This document shows, in pieces, positions 8,459 to 15,979 of a stretch of 64,000 nt of DNA. How positions within the stretch are numbered: the first letter of the stretch is position 1; each line of letters opens with the position of its first letter. The translations under genes and the position numbers were made by a program. This DNA is from Microbacterium thalli. GTDB lineage: Bacteria; Actinomycetota; Actinomycetes; Actinomycetales; Microbacteriaceae. The notes beneath the pieces were generated by a model. That model was not told where the DNA came from. It ran no database searches and saw nothing but the letters and a program-made list of their open reading frames with translations. Location: assembly GCF_028737325.1 (NCBI RefSeq), contig NZ_JAQZCH010000001.1:1552928-1616927 (forward strand), read 5' to 3'.

Positions 8459-9044
8459 CGGGTCGCAGGGGACGTTTTATGTTGGCGTTCCGCCTATGTT
8501 GGAGTGTCGAGACCGTGCGCGCCATCGGCTTTTGATCTCGAGAGCGGCACGAGACACCCCCCCCCAATTCCGACGCCCGACTGCAAGCAGACCGTGCGGT
8601 TCCCGAGGAGCGAATCTACCGGCCGATGACATGAATCACGCGACGCTGCGTCTTGCGCGTGTCGCCGCGGTCGAGTCGCCGTTAGTGGTGCAGTGCTTGA
8701 TCTGTCGTGTTGGTGCGTTGGGTGCTAATTTCGAGGACGGTTGCGATCACATCCTCGGTGCTGCTCTCGGCGACTAGGGTGATACGAGACTCCGCGCGGG
8801 CCTCGAGCCCGAGTAGCGGCGCCCTGCGGCCAATTCGTCGGACAGTTTGGCGAGTACAGCGCCCGCGAGGAGGCGATAGCGTCACCGTTCGGGGAAACCC
8901 CGGCGGCGCGGGTGCGTCGAGGGATCTTGCGGATAAGCCGCGCGTTGGGCAGCAGCGACGGAAGGGTACGCTGAAAAGAACCCACGCGACCGGGCGATTT
9001 CGGTGGCTTGAGCGCGCCGGCCCTTCCCAGTGCGCCCCAGCCCG
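8459..9044. other. Gene-poor stretch inside the tRNA-Arg islet
   Basis: About 585 bp without a convincing gene on either strand. Open frames present have no family resemblance and no ribosome binding site. A run of nine or so C residues lies near 8561-8569. A minus-strand reading ending near 8682 (SRITLVAESSTEDVIATVLE) looks protein-like and may be a remnant of another gene, but I cannot place it in a family. Confidence 0.5.
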
Positions 9045-9383
9045 ATCTGCGAGGAATTCGGCACGGACGTCAGGGGGTTGAACGAGCCCTCGCGGGGCAG
9101 CATCCGGATGCGAAAACTGGGTCGATCGCCGCTCGCGCCGGTGCCCTGCTGCGATTCCGCGACGAGATGAACGTCGAAGACGTCGTTGTGGCGCCATACA
9201 AGCCGGGCTCGACCATCAATCTCGAGGTGATCTCGAGCGAGTACTACTTCAAGCCGGACGCGCCGACCCACCGACGCCGTCGATCGGATCAAGACCGGGC
9301 TGCCTCTAGCAGTTTCTACTCAACCCGCCTCTTCGAGATCGGGTCTGTGCTGACTGTATTGAGGGCGCGAAGGCACGTGACCT
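9045..9383 (+). pseudogene. Remnant of an Mrr-type restriction endonuclease N-terminal domain
   Basis: Pieces of one protein can be read if the frame is changed three times: CEEFGTDVRGLNE from 9048; then from about 9086 ALAGQHPDAKTGSIAARAG and LLRFRDEMNVEDVVVAPYKP and YYFKPDAPTHRRRR; then from 9279 VDRIKTGLPLAVSTQPA; then from 9329 LFEIGSVLTVLRARRH. The order (a GD.VV.P.k strand, Y.y.P....HrR, then 'V.WI.t.lpr') is that of the N-terminal domain of restriction-system Mrr proteins. No PD-(D/E)xK nuclease domain follows, so the gene is both frameshifted and truncated. Confidence 0.6.
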
Positions 9384-9532
9384 ACAGCGTGGCGTCCGGC
9401 GAGACCGGGTACGGCATCGGAGAACGCCTCTGTCTCGACTACATCACGATGTTGTCGTACAACCACAAGTCCTTCTCCGAGCCGAAGCTCCAGCCCGGGC
9501 GACATTCTGATCCTGCGCCCCAGGCGCTCGGC

Positions 9533-9538
9533 TAGCAT
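9533..9538 (+). promoter_or_regulatory. -10 hexamer TAGCAT for S4 gene (leaderless)
   Basis: TAGCAT ends exactly 6 nt before the ATG at 9545 and no Shine-Dalgarno is seen, so transcription probably starts at the A of the start codon. Confidence 0.5.
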
Positions 9539-9544
9539 TTCCGC

Positions 9545-9772
9545 ATGGCCAAAGCACCCCGGATCACCGACGTCTCGATCGGCGGCGACGGCATCCGTCT
9601 CGGTCAGTTCATGAAGTTTGCGGGCCTGCTCGACTCGGGCGGCGACGTCAAAGAGGCCATCATCGATGGCTACGTGACGGTCAACGGCGAGGTTGAGCGG
9701 CGCCGTGGTCGTCAGTTGCAGGTCGACGACGTCGTCAGCCACGAAGGTCGCACGGTCCGCGTCCGCCCGTAA
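9545..9772 (+). CDS. RNA-binding S4 domain protein (YaaA/YbcJ type)
   Basis: A 75-residue protein that is essentially one S4 RNA-binding domain: IRLGQFMKFAGLLDSGGDVKEAIIDGYVTVNGEVERRRGRQLQVDDVV. This matches the small YbcJ/YaaA-like S4 proteins, which are thought to bind structured RNA, probably rRNA, although their role is poorly defined. No catalytic domain is attached. The ATG at 9545 lies 6 nt after a TAGCAT hexamer, so the mRNA may be leaderless. It marks the return to normal high-GC chromosome after the islet. Confidence 0.88.
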   Translation: MAKAPRITDVSIGGDGIRLGQFMKFAGLLDSGGDVKEAIIDGYVTVNGEVERRRGRQLQVDDVVSHEGRTVRVRP

Positions 9773-9859
9773 ACGGGGATAACGGGTTCACGTCCCGTTA
9801 GCCACTGCCAGGTTTGGGGCTGCGTCAGCGTTCATCCCGCCGGATGACAGAATCGTCCG

Positions 9860-11503
9860 GTGACCGCAACTCTCGTCGCTCAGGACCTCGCCGGCGGATA
9901 CGGCCACCGCACTCTCTTCGACGGCGTCGATCTCACCGTCAGCCCGGGTGACGTCGTCGGTGTCGTCGGCGCCAACGGTGCCGGCAAGTCCACGCTGCTG
10001 CGCATCCTCGCCGGACGCGACGCGCCCCAGGCGGGCACCGTCAGTCTCGCTCCCGCCGACGCCTTCGTCGGTTGGCTGCCGCAGGAGCACGAGCGCGTCG
10101 AAGGCGAGACCGTCGCCGCGTACATCGCCCGCCGCACGGGATGCGCCGAGGCGACGGCCGAGATGGATGCCGCGGCATCCGACCTCGGTGATCCCTCCAT
10201 CGCCGGCGCTGACGATCGGTACGCCACCGCCCTCGACCGCTGGCTCGCGAGCGGCGCGGCCGACCTCGACGAGCGCCTGCCGATCGTGCTCGCCGACCTC
10301 GGGCTCGAGCTCGACGCCGACGGCATCCACATGACGTCCCTCTCGGGCGGGCAGGCGGCGCGCGTCGGACTCGCCGCTCTGCTGCTCTCGCGCTTCGACA
10401 TCGTGCTGCTCGATGAACCCACGAACGACCTCGACCTCGACGGGCTCGAGCGTCTCGAAGCGTTCGTGCACGGCCTGCGCGGGGGAGTCGTGCTGGTCAG
10501 CCACGACCGCGAGTTCCTGGCGCGCAGCGTGACGCGCGTGCTCGAGCTCGACCTCGCGCAGAACTCGCACCGCATCTATGGCGGCGGCTATGACGCCTAC
10601 CTCGAAGAGCGGGCGACTGTGCGACGTCATGCTCGTGAGAAGTACGACGAGTTCGCGGGCAAGAAGGCCGACCTCGTTGCGCGGGCTCGCGTGCAGCGCG
10701 AGTGGTCGAGCCAGGGCGTGCGCAACGCGATGAAGAAGAACCCCGACAACGACAAGATCCGCCGCAAGGCCGCGACGGAGTCAAGCGAGAAGCAGGCGCA
10801 GAAGGTGCGCCAGATGGAGAGCCGCATCGCCCGGCTCGACGAGGTCGAGGAGCCGCGCAAGGAGTGGCAGCTCGAGTTCACGATCGGCGCTGCGCCGCGG
10901 TCGAGCTCGGTCGTCTCAACGCTCAACGGCGCCGTCGTCCGCCAGGGCTCGTTCACGCTCGGACCGGTGTCTCTGCAGATCAACGCGGGCGACCGCATCG
11001 GCATCACTGGGCCCAACGGTGCCGGCAAGTCCACGCTGCTGCGCACGATCCTCGGACGGCAGCAGCCCGACGAGGGGAGCGCCAGCATCGGGTCGAACGT
11101 CAGCATCGGCGAGATCGATCAGGCGCGCTCGCTGCTGGTGGGCTCGACGCCGCTCGCCGACGCCTTCGAGGCGCTGGTGCCCGAGATGGCTTCCGGCGAG
11201 GTGCGGACGCTGCTCGCGAAGTTCGGGCTCAAGGCCGACCACGTTCTGCGTCCGGTCGGCGAGCTGTCACCGGGAGAGCGCACCCGCGCCGGCCTCGCCC
11301 TGCTGCAGGCGCGCGGCGTGAACGTCCTCGTCCTCGACGAACCGACGAACCACCTCGACCTGCCGGCCATCGAACAGCTCGAGCAAGCCCTTGAGTCGTA
11401 CGACGGCACGCTGCTGCTCGTCACCCACGACCGTCGGATGCTGGATGCCGTCAGCACCAACCGTCGCTGGCACGTCGAGGGCGGTCGGGTCACCGAGGCC
11501 TAA
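9860..11503 (+). CDS. ABC-F family ATPase
   Basis: A 547-residue protein with two tandem ABC ATPase domains and no membrane segments. Domain 1 has GANGAGKST (about 38), SLSGGQAARVGLA and VLLDEPTNDLD. Domain 2 has GPNGAGKST (about 385), LSPGERTRAGLA and LVLDEPTNHLD. The linker around residues 250-320 is rich in Lys, Arg and Glu (ARVQREWSSQGVRNAMKK), as in the P-site-tRNA interaction motif of ABC-F translation factors. It acts on ribosomes rather than in transport. Whether it is a resistance type or a housekeeping Ettl-like factor cannot be decided. GTG at 9860 lies 6 nt after CAGAAT, another possible leaderless start. Confidence 0.93.
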   Translation: MTATLVAQDLAGGYGHRTLFDGVDLTVSPGDVVGVVGANGAGKSTLLRILAGRDAPQAGTVSLAPADAFVGWLPQEHERVEGETVAAYIARRTGCAEATAEMDAAASDLGDPSIAGADDRYATALDRWLASGAADLDERLPIVLADLGLELDADGIHMTSLSGGQAARVGLAALLLSRFDIVLLDEPTNDLDLDGLERLEAFVHGLRGGVVLVSHDREFLARSVTRVLELDLAQNSHRIYGGGYDAYLEERATVRRHAREKYDEFAGKKADLVARARVQREWSSQGVRNAMKKNPDNDKIRRKAATESSEKQAQKVRQMESRIARLDEVEEPRKEWQLEFTIGAAPRSSSVVSTLNGAVVRQGSFTLGPVSLQINAGDRIGITGPNGAGKSTLLRTILGRQQPDEGSASIGSNVSIGEIDQARSLLVGSTPLADAFEALVPEMASGEVRTLLAKFGLKADHVLRPVGELSPGERTRAGLALLQARGVNVLVLDEPTNHLDLPAIEQLEQALESYDGTLLLVTHDRRMLDAVSTNRRWHVEGGRVTEA

Positions 11504-11538
11504 TTCGCGCGGACTGCCCCGACGCGGCTACCCGACAC

Positions 11539-11922
11539 TCAGTCCGTCGGTGGCTGCTCGGTTTGCGCGCTCCACTGCGCCCGCAGCACGCTCACGACAT
11601 CGTCGAGCCCCGATCCGGCGCGGAGGGCTTCGTCGGTCAGCTCGCGAACACGCTTGAGCACGCCCTGGGGGAGCACCGCCGCCGATTCCGCGACGCGCGT
11701 TCCGGCGGCGGTGCGGCTGACGACGAGTCCCTCTTGCTCGAGCAGTTTGTAGGCCTTCGCGACGGTGCCGGGTGCGACGCCGAGGTCGGCGGCGGTCTGA
11801 CGGACGGTCGGCAGGCGTTCGTTCGCCGCGAGCATGCCCGACACGATGAGCCCGCGCAGCTGCAGATAGATCTCGCGCGACGGGGTGCTCTCGTCGGCGA
11901 AGAGCGGCCGAGTCATGGTCAT
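11539..11922 (-). CDS. GntR-family regulator (YtrA subfamily)
   Basis: A 127-residue regulator: a GntR winged helix (about 12-80; PSREIYLQLRGLIVSGMLA, then LPTVRQTAADLGVAPGTVAKAYKLLEQEGLV) followed by only about 45 residues, as in the YtrA subgroup. YtrA proteins usually repress adjacent transporter or membrane genes. The ATG at 11922 overlaps the stop of the upstream membrane protein gene (ATGA). A longer open reading frame exists upstream, but it is the membrane gene in another frame. It probably represses the operon through the inverted repeat at 13024-13043. Confidence 0.9.
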   Translation of the reverse strand: MTMTRPLFADESTPSREIYLQLRGLIVSGMLAANERLPTVRQTAADLGVAPGTVAKAYKLLEQEGLVVSRTAAGTRVAESAAVLPQGVLKRVRELTDEALRAGSGLDDVVSVLRAQWSAQTEQPPTD

Positions 11923-12983
11923 CGTGCGTAGCCGACATCCGGTCCGGACGCCCCGGGTGCGGGGGTAGCCGGGGCGGCGACCGAGGTGTGATCGGCGCGC
12001 GGCACGAGTGATCCCCCGACGACGAGCAGCATGCAAAGCGCCACGATCTCGACGATCGGCGCTGCGGCTCCGGCGAGAGAGGCGAGCTCCGCGTATCGCC
12101 ACGCGACGTCGTAGGACGTCGTGGCGGCCGGGCCATCGACGGTGAGCGTGGTGGCGGAGCCCGCGTTGCCGATGAGGCGCCACGCGGCGGCGAGGGTGAG
12201 CAGGCTCGCACCCGTCGTGAGCCAGACGACGCCCCCGGCGGTGCGGCGGCGGGCTGCTCGCTCGGTCGCGACGGTCTCGGGACGGAGGAACGGCCGCGCC
12301 GCGTTGCGGGCGAGTGCACGCCAAGCGGCGACCGCCAGCAGCACCAGGGCGATCAGGGCGGGCACGCCGTAGATCCAGCCGTAGAAGACGACGCGCAGGG
12401 GATCGACATCCGCGGCGTTCGGGATCGGGATGACGAGCCACAGCCAGTCGCCGTCATCGTTCGGCGACGAAGCGAGCCCGGCCGCGATTGTCGTCCCGAC
12501 CAGCGTGAGGGCTGCGATGGTCAGCGCGACGAGGGCCATCGGTGAGCTGAATGAGACCCACGACCTGCGTACCGGCGGCGACACGGGACGCTCGGGTGCG
12601 CCCGATCCGCGGGTGCGGATGAGGATCAGTGCGGCAACGATGCCGATCACCGCCACGACGAGGGGCGTGGCGACGCGCCACCATGACGCCCCGAAGCCGT
12701 CCCAGATGTAGCCGCGAAAGAAGAACTCGAGAACAAAGGAGACTGCGACGGCGACGCCCGTGCCGGCGAGGGCGAGGTGCTCACCGGCATATCGATGCCG
12801 GAGCGCGGATCGACGTTCTCCGATGAGTCCAGCGCCGCGCTCGATACCGCCGCTCGTGTTCGCCCGGATCGCGACGACCGTCGCGGCGGCGACGAGCGCG
12901 AGGACGAACGACATCGGAGGCCACGTCGCAATGGCGCCGGTGAGGTCGAGGGGCCCGACGGTCGCGAAGAGAGGGACGAGCAT
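11919..12983 (-). CDS. Polytopic membrane protein paired with GntR regulator
   Basis: A 354-residue protein with about seven hydrophobic segments (for example MSFVLALVAAATVVAI, ATPLVVAVIGIVAALILI and IYGVPALIALVLLAVAAW) and no recognisable catalytic motif or nucleotide-binding site. The ATG at 12983 (MLVPLFATVG) is chosen because AAAGG lies about 9 nt upstream; a longer version from 13049 would begin in the promoter region. It is co-transcribed and overlapping with the YtrA-type regulator. No function is assigned. It lacks the ATPase partner seen in ytr operons. Confidence 0.75.
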   Translation of the reverse strand: MLVPLFATVGPLDLTGAIATWPPMSFVLALVAAATVVAIRANTSGGIERGAGLIGERRSALRHRYAGEHLALAGTGVAVAVSFVLEFFFRGYIWDGFGASWWRVATPLVVAVIGIVAALILIRTRGSGAPERPVSPPVRRSWVSFSSPMALVALTIAALTLVGTTIAAGLASSPNDDGDWLWLVIPIPNAADVDPLRVVFYGWIYGVPALIALVLLAVAAWRALARNAARPFLRPETVATERAARRRTAGGVVWLTTGASLLTLAAAWRLIGNAGSATTLTVDGPAATTSYDVAWRYAELASLAGAAAPIVEIVALCMLLVVGGSLVPRADHTSVAAPATPAPGASGPDVGYAR

Positions 12984-13023
12984 GCGTGACGCCTTTCGCT
13001 TGTATCCCGAGAGTGAAACAAAA

Positions 13024-13043
13024 TGTATCAGGGATATGGTACA
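13024..13043. promoter_or_regulatory. Candidate GntR/YtrA operator
   Basis: TGTATC-N8-GGTACA is an imperfect inverted repeat (TGTAYC half-sites) lying about 40 bp upstream of the membrane protein start and reading toward the GntR operon. GntR-family operators are typically GT-rich and AC-rich half-sites of this kind. Autoregulation is inferred. Confidence 0.4.
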
Positions 13044-13069
13044 AGCCAATTGCGCCGCATTGCTCGCTG

Positions 13070-13113
13070 AGCAACCGAGGTTGACAACCGCCCGATAAGC
13101 AACCTAGGTTGCT
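13070..13113. promoter_or_regulatory. Two palindromic operators, core AGCAACCTAGGTTGCT
   Basis: A perfect 16-bp palindrome occupies 13098-13113, just before the ATG at 13117. A close copy, AGCAACC-G-AGGTTG, lies at 13070-13083, 28 bp upstream start to start. They flank and overlap the promoter of the HTH/ClpN operon, so the HTH protein encoded at 13117 is the obvious candidate to bind them. Confidence 0.65.
13081..13110 (+). promoter_or_regulatory. Promoter of HTH/ClpN operon (TTGACA ... TAGGTT)
   Basis: TTGACA at 13081-13086 and TAGGTT at 13105-13110 are separated by 18 bp, and the -10 ends 6 nt before the ATG at 13117. The -10 lies inside the downstream palindrome and the -35 overlaps the end of the upstream one, so binding there should block RNA polymerase. 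Confidence 0.55.
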
Positions 13114-13116
13114 GAC

Positions 13117-13362
13117 ATGGAATCCACCCAGGTCGCCGGCGTCGCCGCCGACACGCGCGACCCGCGTGCGGGCCTGCGGGCGATCGCCTCGCTGCGCTCG
13201 CTCACCGAGCGCCTCGAACTGGCGCAGGTCGAGGCGGGTCTGCGCGCCGGCATGAGCTGGCAGGAGATCGCCGACGCGCTCGGCGTCTCACGCCAGGCCG
13301 TGCACAAGAAGTACGCCAAGCGGATCGACCCGACCATCGACATCCCGAGGAGAGCCCGATGA
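13117..13362 (+). CDS. Small helix-turn-helix protein
   Basis: An 81-residue protein whose C-terminal half is a helix-turn-helix (LELAQVEAGLRAGMSWQEIADALGVSRQAVHKKYAKRI). Residues 1-35 carry no known motif. The stop overlaps the start of the ClpN-SRPBCC gene (ATGA), so the two are coupled. It is probably an autoregulator acting at the AGCAACCTAGGTTGCT palindromes directly in front of it. HTH proteins of this size next to ClpN-domain proteins recur in Actinobacteria, where they are thought to respond to stress. Confidence 0.88.
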   Translation: MESTQVAGVAADTRDPRAGLRAIASLRSLTERLELAQVEAGLRAGMSWQEIADALGVSRQAVHKKYAKRIDPTIDIPRRAR

Positions 13363-14348
13363 GCAAGCTGACGGTCGCCACCGCGACGATGTACGACCTG
13401 TCCCTGGCCGCCGCGGAGGAGGCATCCCGTCTCGGAGAACAGAGCGGCGACATCGACCACCTTCTGCTGGCTCTGACGATCAACGAGCAAGTCGCCGGCC
13501 AGGTGCTGCGCTCGCTCGGCGCCGACCTCGAACGCACCCGCGCGGCGGTCGAGCAGCAGCATGCCGAGCAGCTCGCCTCGCTCGGGGTGCGGGCATCGCC
13601 GCCCGGCCCGGGCCGCATCACGTTCCACGAGCGCGGTGACTTCGAATGGAACGACCGCGCTCTCGACGTGCTGCGGCGCGCGGCGAAGGGTCGGAAGCGC
13701 GGCGATGCTGCCGCGGTGCTGCGCGAACTCGTCGGCGAGGGCAGCGGCCTCGTCGAGGCGATCCTCCAGCGGCTTGAGACGACGCCGCAGCAGGTGCGTG
13801 AGCTTCTCGACCAGGCCGAGCGGTACCCGTCGCCGCCGAGCGGCACCTTCGACGGTCGTTCGCTGTCGGGCTCCGGCGCAGCTCACGTCACCGCTCCCGT
13901 CGCGACGGTGTGGGCGCTCGTGAGCGATCCCGCGCGGATGCCGGAATGGGACCTCGGTTTCGGCCGCGTCAGCGACCTGCCCGGCGAGGTCGTCGCTGGG
14001 TCGGTGTGGACCGCGTACGCGCTCGAAACCGCGGCCGATGGCAAGCCGCAGCGCGTCCGGCCCGATCGACAGCGGGCTCGCGTCACGCTCGTCGAGCTCG
14101 AGCCGATGGTCGCGATCGAGTGGACGACGACCTGGCCCGACGCGATGACCTCGAACACGCGTCGCACGCGCATCGAGCTGGAACCCGCGGCGGGCGGCAC
14201 GCACCTGCGGATCCGCCAGGCCTGGGAGCGCACCGGCTCGCGTCGCGGCATCCCTCCGCTCCGTTGGGTGATGCGACCGCTCTACACGTTCGCGATCTGG
14301 CTGCAGATCTCGCAGCTGGGCGCGTCGATCGGGCGGGCGTTCCGGTAG
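13359..14348 (+). CDS. Clp N-domain protein fused to an SRPBCC domain
   Basis: A 329-residue fusion. Residues about 5-145 hold two Clp-N repeats (LSLAAAEEASRLGEQSGDIDHLLLAL, then ALDVLRRAAKGRKRGDAAAVLRELV), the adaptor- and substrate-binding module of ClpA/ClpC, but no AAA ATPase follows. Residues about 170-325 form a START/polyketide-cyclase-like SRPBCC domain (GAAHVTAPVATVWALVSDPA, then PEWDLGFGRVSDLPG), expected to enclose a hydrophobic ligand. Coupled to the HTH gene upstream. The combination suggests a ligand sensor that affects Clp-dependent proteolysis or the partner HTH protein; this is inference. Confidence 0.85.
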   Translation: MSKLTVATATMYDLSLAAAEEASRLGEQSGDIDHLLLALTINEQVAGQVLRSLGADLERTRAAVEQQHAEQLASLGVRASPPGPGRITFHERGDFEWNDRALDVLRRAAKGRKRGDAAAVLRELVGEGSGLVEAILQRLETTPQQVRELLDQAERYPSPPSGTFDGRSLSGSGAAHVTAPVATVWALVSDPARMPEWDLGFGRVSDLPGEVVAGSVWTAYALETAADGKPQRVRPDRQRARVTLVELEPMVAIEWTTTWPDAMTSNTRRTRIELEPAAGGTHLRIRQAWERTGSRRGIPPLRWVMRPLYTFAIWLQISQLGASIGRAFR

Positions 14349-14374
14349 GTCGAACCGGATGCCGCCCACGCCGC

Positions 14375-14740
14375 CTACCCGCGGCGGCTGATCAGCACCG
14401 CGGCGATGGCCACCGCCGCGATGACGGCGGCGAGGCGCACGGCCTTGCCGGTGCCGCGCGAGACCGTGAGCACGCGATCGGCGATCTTCGTGTTGGCGTC
14501 GATGCGGGCGGTGGCGAAACCGGCGGCGGCATCCACGATCTTGTCGGCGACGGGAACCGCGTCAGGGATGGCGCTCTTCGCGACATCCTGCGCCTTGTGG
14601 ATGACGCCCTTGCCGGCGTCCGCCACACCATGGACGGCACGGGAGGCTGCGCGCGTGAGGCCCTTCTCGGACTTCGGGGTCTCGGTGGTGGACGCGCTCT
14701 GCTCGTCGTTCGTCGCGGCGGGGGTGTTCTCGTCAGCCAT
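14375..14740 (-). CDS. Small Ala/Thr-rich protein with one C-terminal membrane helix
   Basis: A 121-residue protein: a polar, low-complexity start (MADENTPAATNDEQSASTTE), an amphipathic Ala/Lys/Asp middle (ASRAVHGVADAGKGVIHKAQ), and one C-terminal hydrophobic segment (VRLAAVIAAVAIAAVLISRRG) with a positively charged end, so a tail-anchored topology is likely. The ATG at 14740 has GGAGCCGCC upstream. Lengthening the frame upstream is possible but adds unlikely sequence. No family recognised; the middle resembles DUF883-like or apolipoprotein-like helices. Confidence 0.7.
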   Translation of the reverse strand: MADENTPAATNDEQSASTTETPKSEKGLTRAASRAVHGVADAGKGVIHKAQDVAKSAIPDAVPVADKIVDAAAGFATARIDANTKIADRVLTVSRGTGKAVRLAAVIAAVAIAAVLISRRG

Positions 14741-14894
14741 GGCGGCTCCGTTCGTCGTAAGGCGGAACGTCGCCACTCTCGCATCGCCGGCGCGATCGAG
14801 AGAGGCCCTAGCCGGGCCGGCGGATTTCGCGTATGTCCGGTCCGGCCGAACCGACCGTGCGAGCACTGCGCGGTGACGCGATAGCGTCGGGGTG

Positions 14895-15485
14895 ATGAGC
14901 AATCCCTTCGCCGAAGTGCCGGTCCTCCCCGTCGTGATCCCTTTCGGCGTCGTGGTCTTCGCCGTGTTGCTGGTCGTACTGCGGGCGCGCCGCATCTCCA
15001 CGCTGCCGCGTGCGGCGGTAGCCGCGGCGGTTGCCGTCTATGCCGCAGGCATCGTGGGCAACACGATCTTCCCGATCTTCCTCAACAAGCCCGACTCGGG
15101 CCTGCCGTGGACGCCGGGCCTGGCGCTCGTGCCATTCGTCGACTACGAAATCGACGACGCGCTGATGAACGCGCTGGTCTTCGTGCCGCTCGGCATCCTC
15201 ATCCCGCTCATGCTCGCGCGGCCGGCCTGGCTGAAAGTGGTCGGTGCGGCCGCGATCACGAGCCTGACGATGGAGTCATTGCAGCTCGCAGCGCAGGCGT
15301 TCTTCGCCGGCGGCCACATCGCCGACATCAACGATTTCCTCTCGAACGTCGCCGGCGGCGCTCTGGGCTACGGTCTGCTGCTCGTGCTCGCGCGGGTTCC
15401 GGCGCTGACGCGACTCATCGACTTGTTCCGTTGGAAGCCGCACCCGCAGCCGCGTTCCCCGGAACCAGCCGTTATCCGTGGTTGA
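14895..15485 (+). CDS. VanZ-like membrane protein
   Basis: A 196-residue protein with about five hydrophobic segments. VanZ-family features are VYAAGIVGNTIFP, then NALVFVPLGILIPLML and SLTMESLQLAAQAFFAGGHIADINDFLSNVAGGALGYG, where the E.lQ......R..DinD...N..Ga..G pattern is diagnostic. VanZ homologues outside vancomycin clusters have no known drug link, and there are no van genes nearby. GTG at 14892 and ATG at 14895 are adjacent; the ATG is used. Confidence 0.88.
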   Translation: MSNPFAEVPVLPVVIPFGVVVFAVLLVVLRARRISTLPRAAVAAAVAVYAAGIVGNTIFPIFLNKPDSGLPWTPGLALVPFVDYEIDDALMNALVFVPLGILIPLMLARPAWLKVVGAAAITSLTMESLQLAAQAFFAGGHIADINDFLSNVAGGALGYGLLLVLARVPALTRLIDLFRWKPHPQPRSPEPAVIRG

Positions 15486-15489
15486 GGGG

Positions 15490-15843
15490 TCAGCGCCCCT
15501 GGCGCTTCTTGTAGGGCTTGGGCTGTCCCTTGACGATGGGTGCGCGTCCCGAGCCCTTCGAGGCCTTCGCCTTGCCGCCGCCTGACGCCTTCTGCTTCGG
15601 CGCGACAGCCGGCGCCGGCGCAGCGGCCACCTCTGCTCGTGCGTCAGCGAGCAGGAGGGTGCCGGCCGGGGTGAGGCGCGGCTTGCCGCCGTCCTTGACG
15701 AAGAGCGGGTGCCCGACCTCTTCTTCGAGCCGGTCGAGCGACGAGTAGAGCACCGGGAGTGAGATACCGAGACTCTCGGCGGCGCGGGGGAAGTGCAGCG
15801 CGTCGGCGGCGGCGACGAAGTGGACGAGGTCGCGGATCTTCAC
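15490..15843 (-). CDS. LysR-type HTH protein without effector domain
   Basis: A 117-residue protein. Residues 1-65 are a standard LysR winged helix (IRDLVHFVAAADALHFPRAAESLGIS, then SSLDRLEEEVGHPLFVKDGGKPRLTPAG). The roughly 200-residue substrate-binding domain is absent; instead there is a tail rich in Ala, Pro, Lys and Gly (APKQKASGGGKAKASKGSGR) ending KGQPKPYKKRQGR. Codon use is normal and the tail is in frame, so this looks like a stable short form and not a fresh deletion. It may bind DNA constitutively, with the basic tail adding nonspecific affinity. Confidence 0.8.
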   Translation of the reverse strand: MKIRDLVHFVAAADALHFPRAAESLGISLPVLYSSLDRLEEEVGHPLFVKDGGKPRLTPAGTLLLADARAEVAAAPAPAVAPKQKASGGGKAKASKGSGRAPIVKGQPKPYKKRQGR

Positions 15844-15979
15844 GCTTCACCGTCCTGATTCGCCGGCGGGCGGGTCGTGTCGGTCATTGCGGGTTCCAGC
15901 CGTTCGAGAGCGGTGCGGGAGAGAGGCTTGCGCCCATTGTCTCAGGAAGCGCCGACCCGTCCGGAATGCCCGCGAGCCC

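Noticed and set aside
8682..9292. Minus-strand frames of the islet
   Set aside because: Only a short piece looks protein-like and no family could be recognised; kept as an unassigned remnant rather than a gene.
6960..9540. Integrase or attachment repeat for the tRNA-Arg islet
   Set aside because: No recombinase motif and no repeat of the tRNA 3' end were found by eye.
14895..15485. Vancomycin resistance gene call for the VanZ-like protein
   Set aside because: No vanH, vanA, vanX or vanS/R genes are nearby, and VanZ homologues are widespread without a resistance role.
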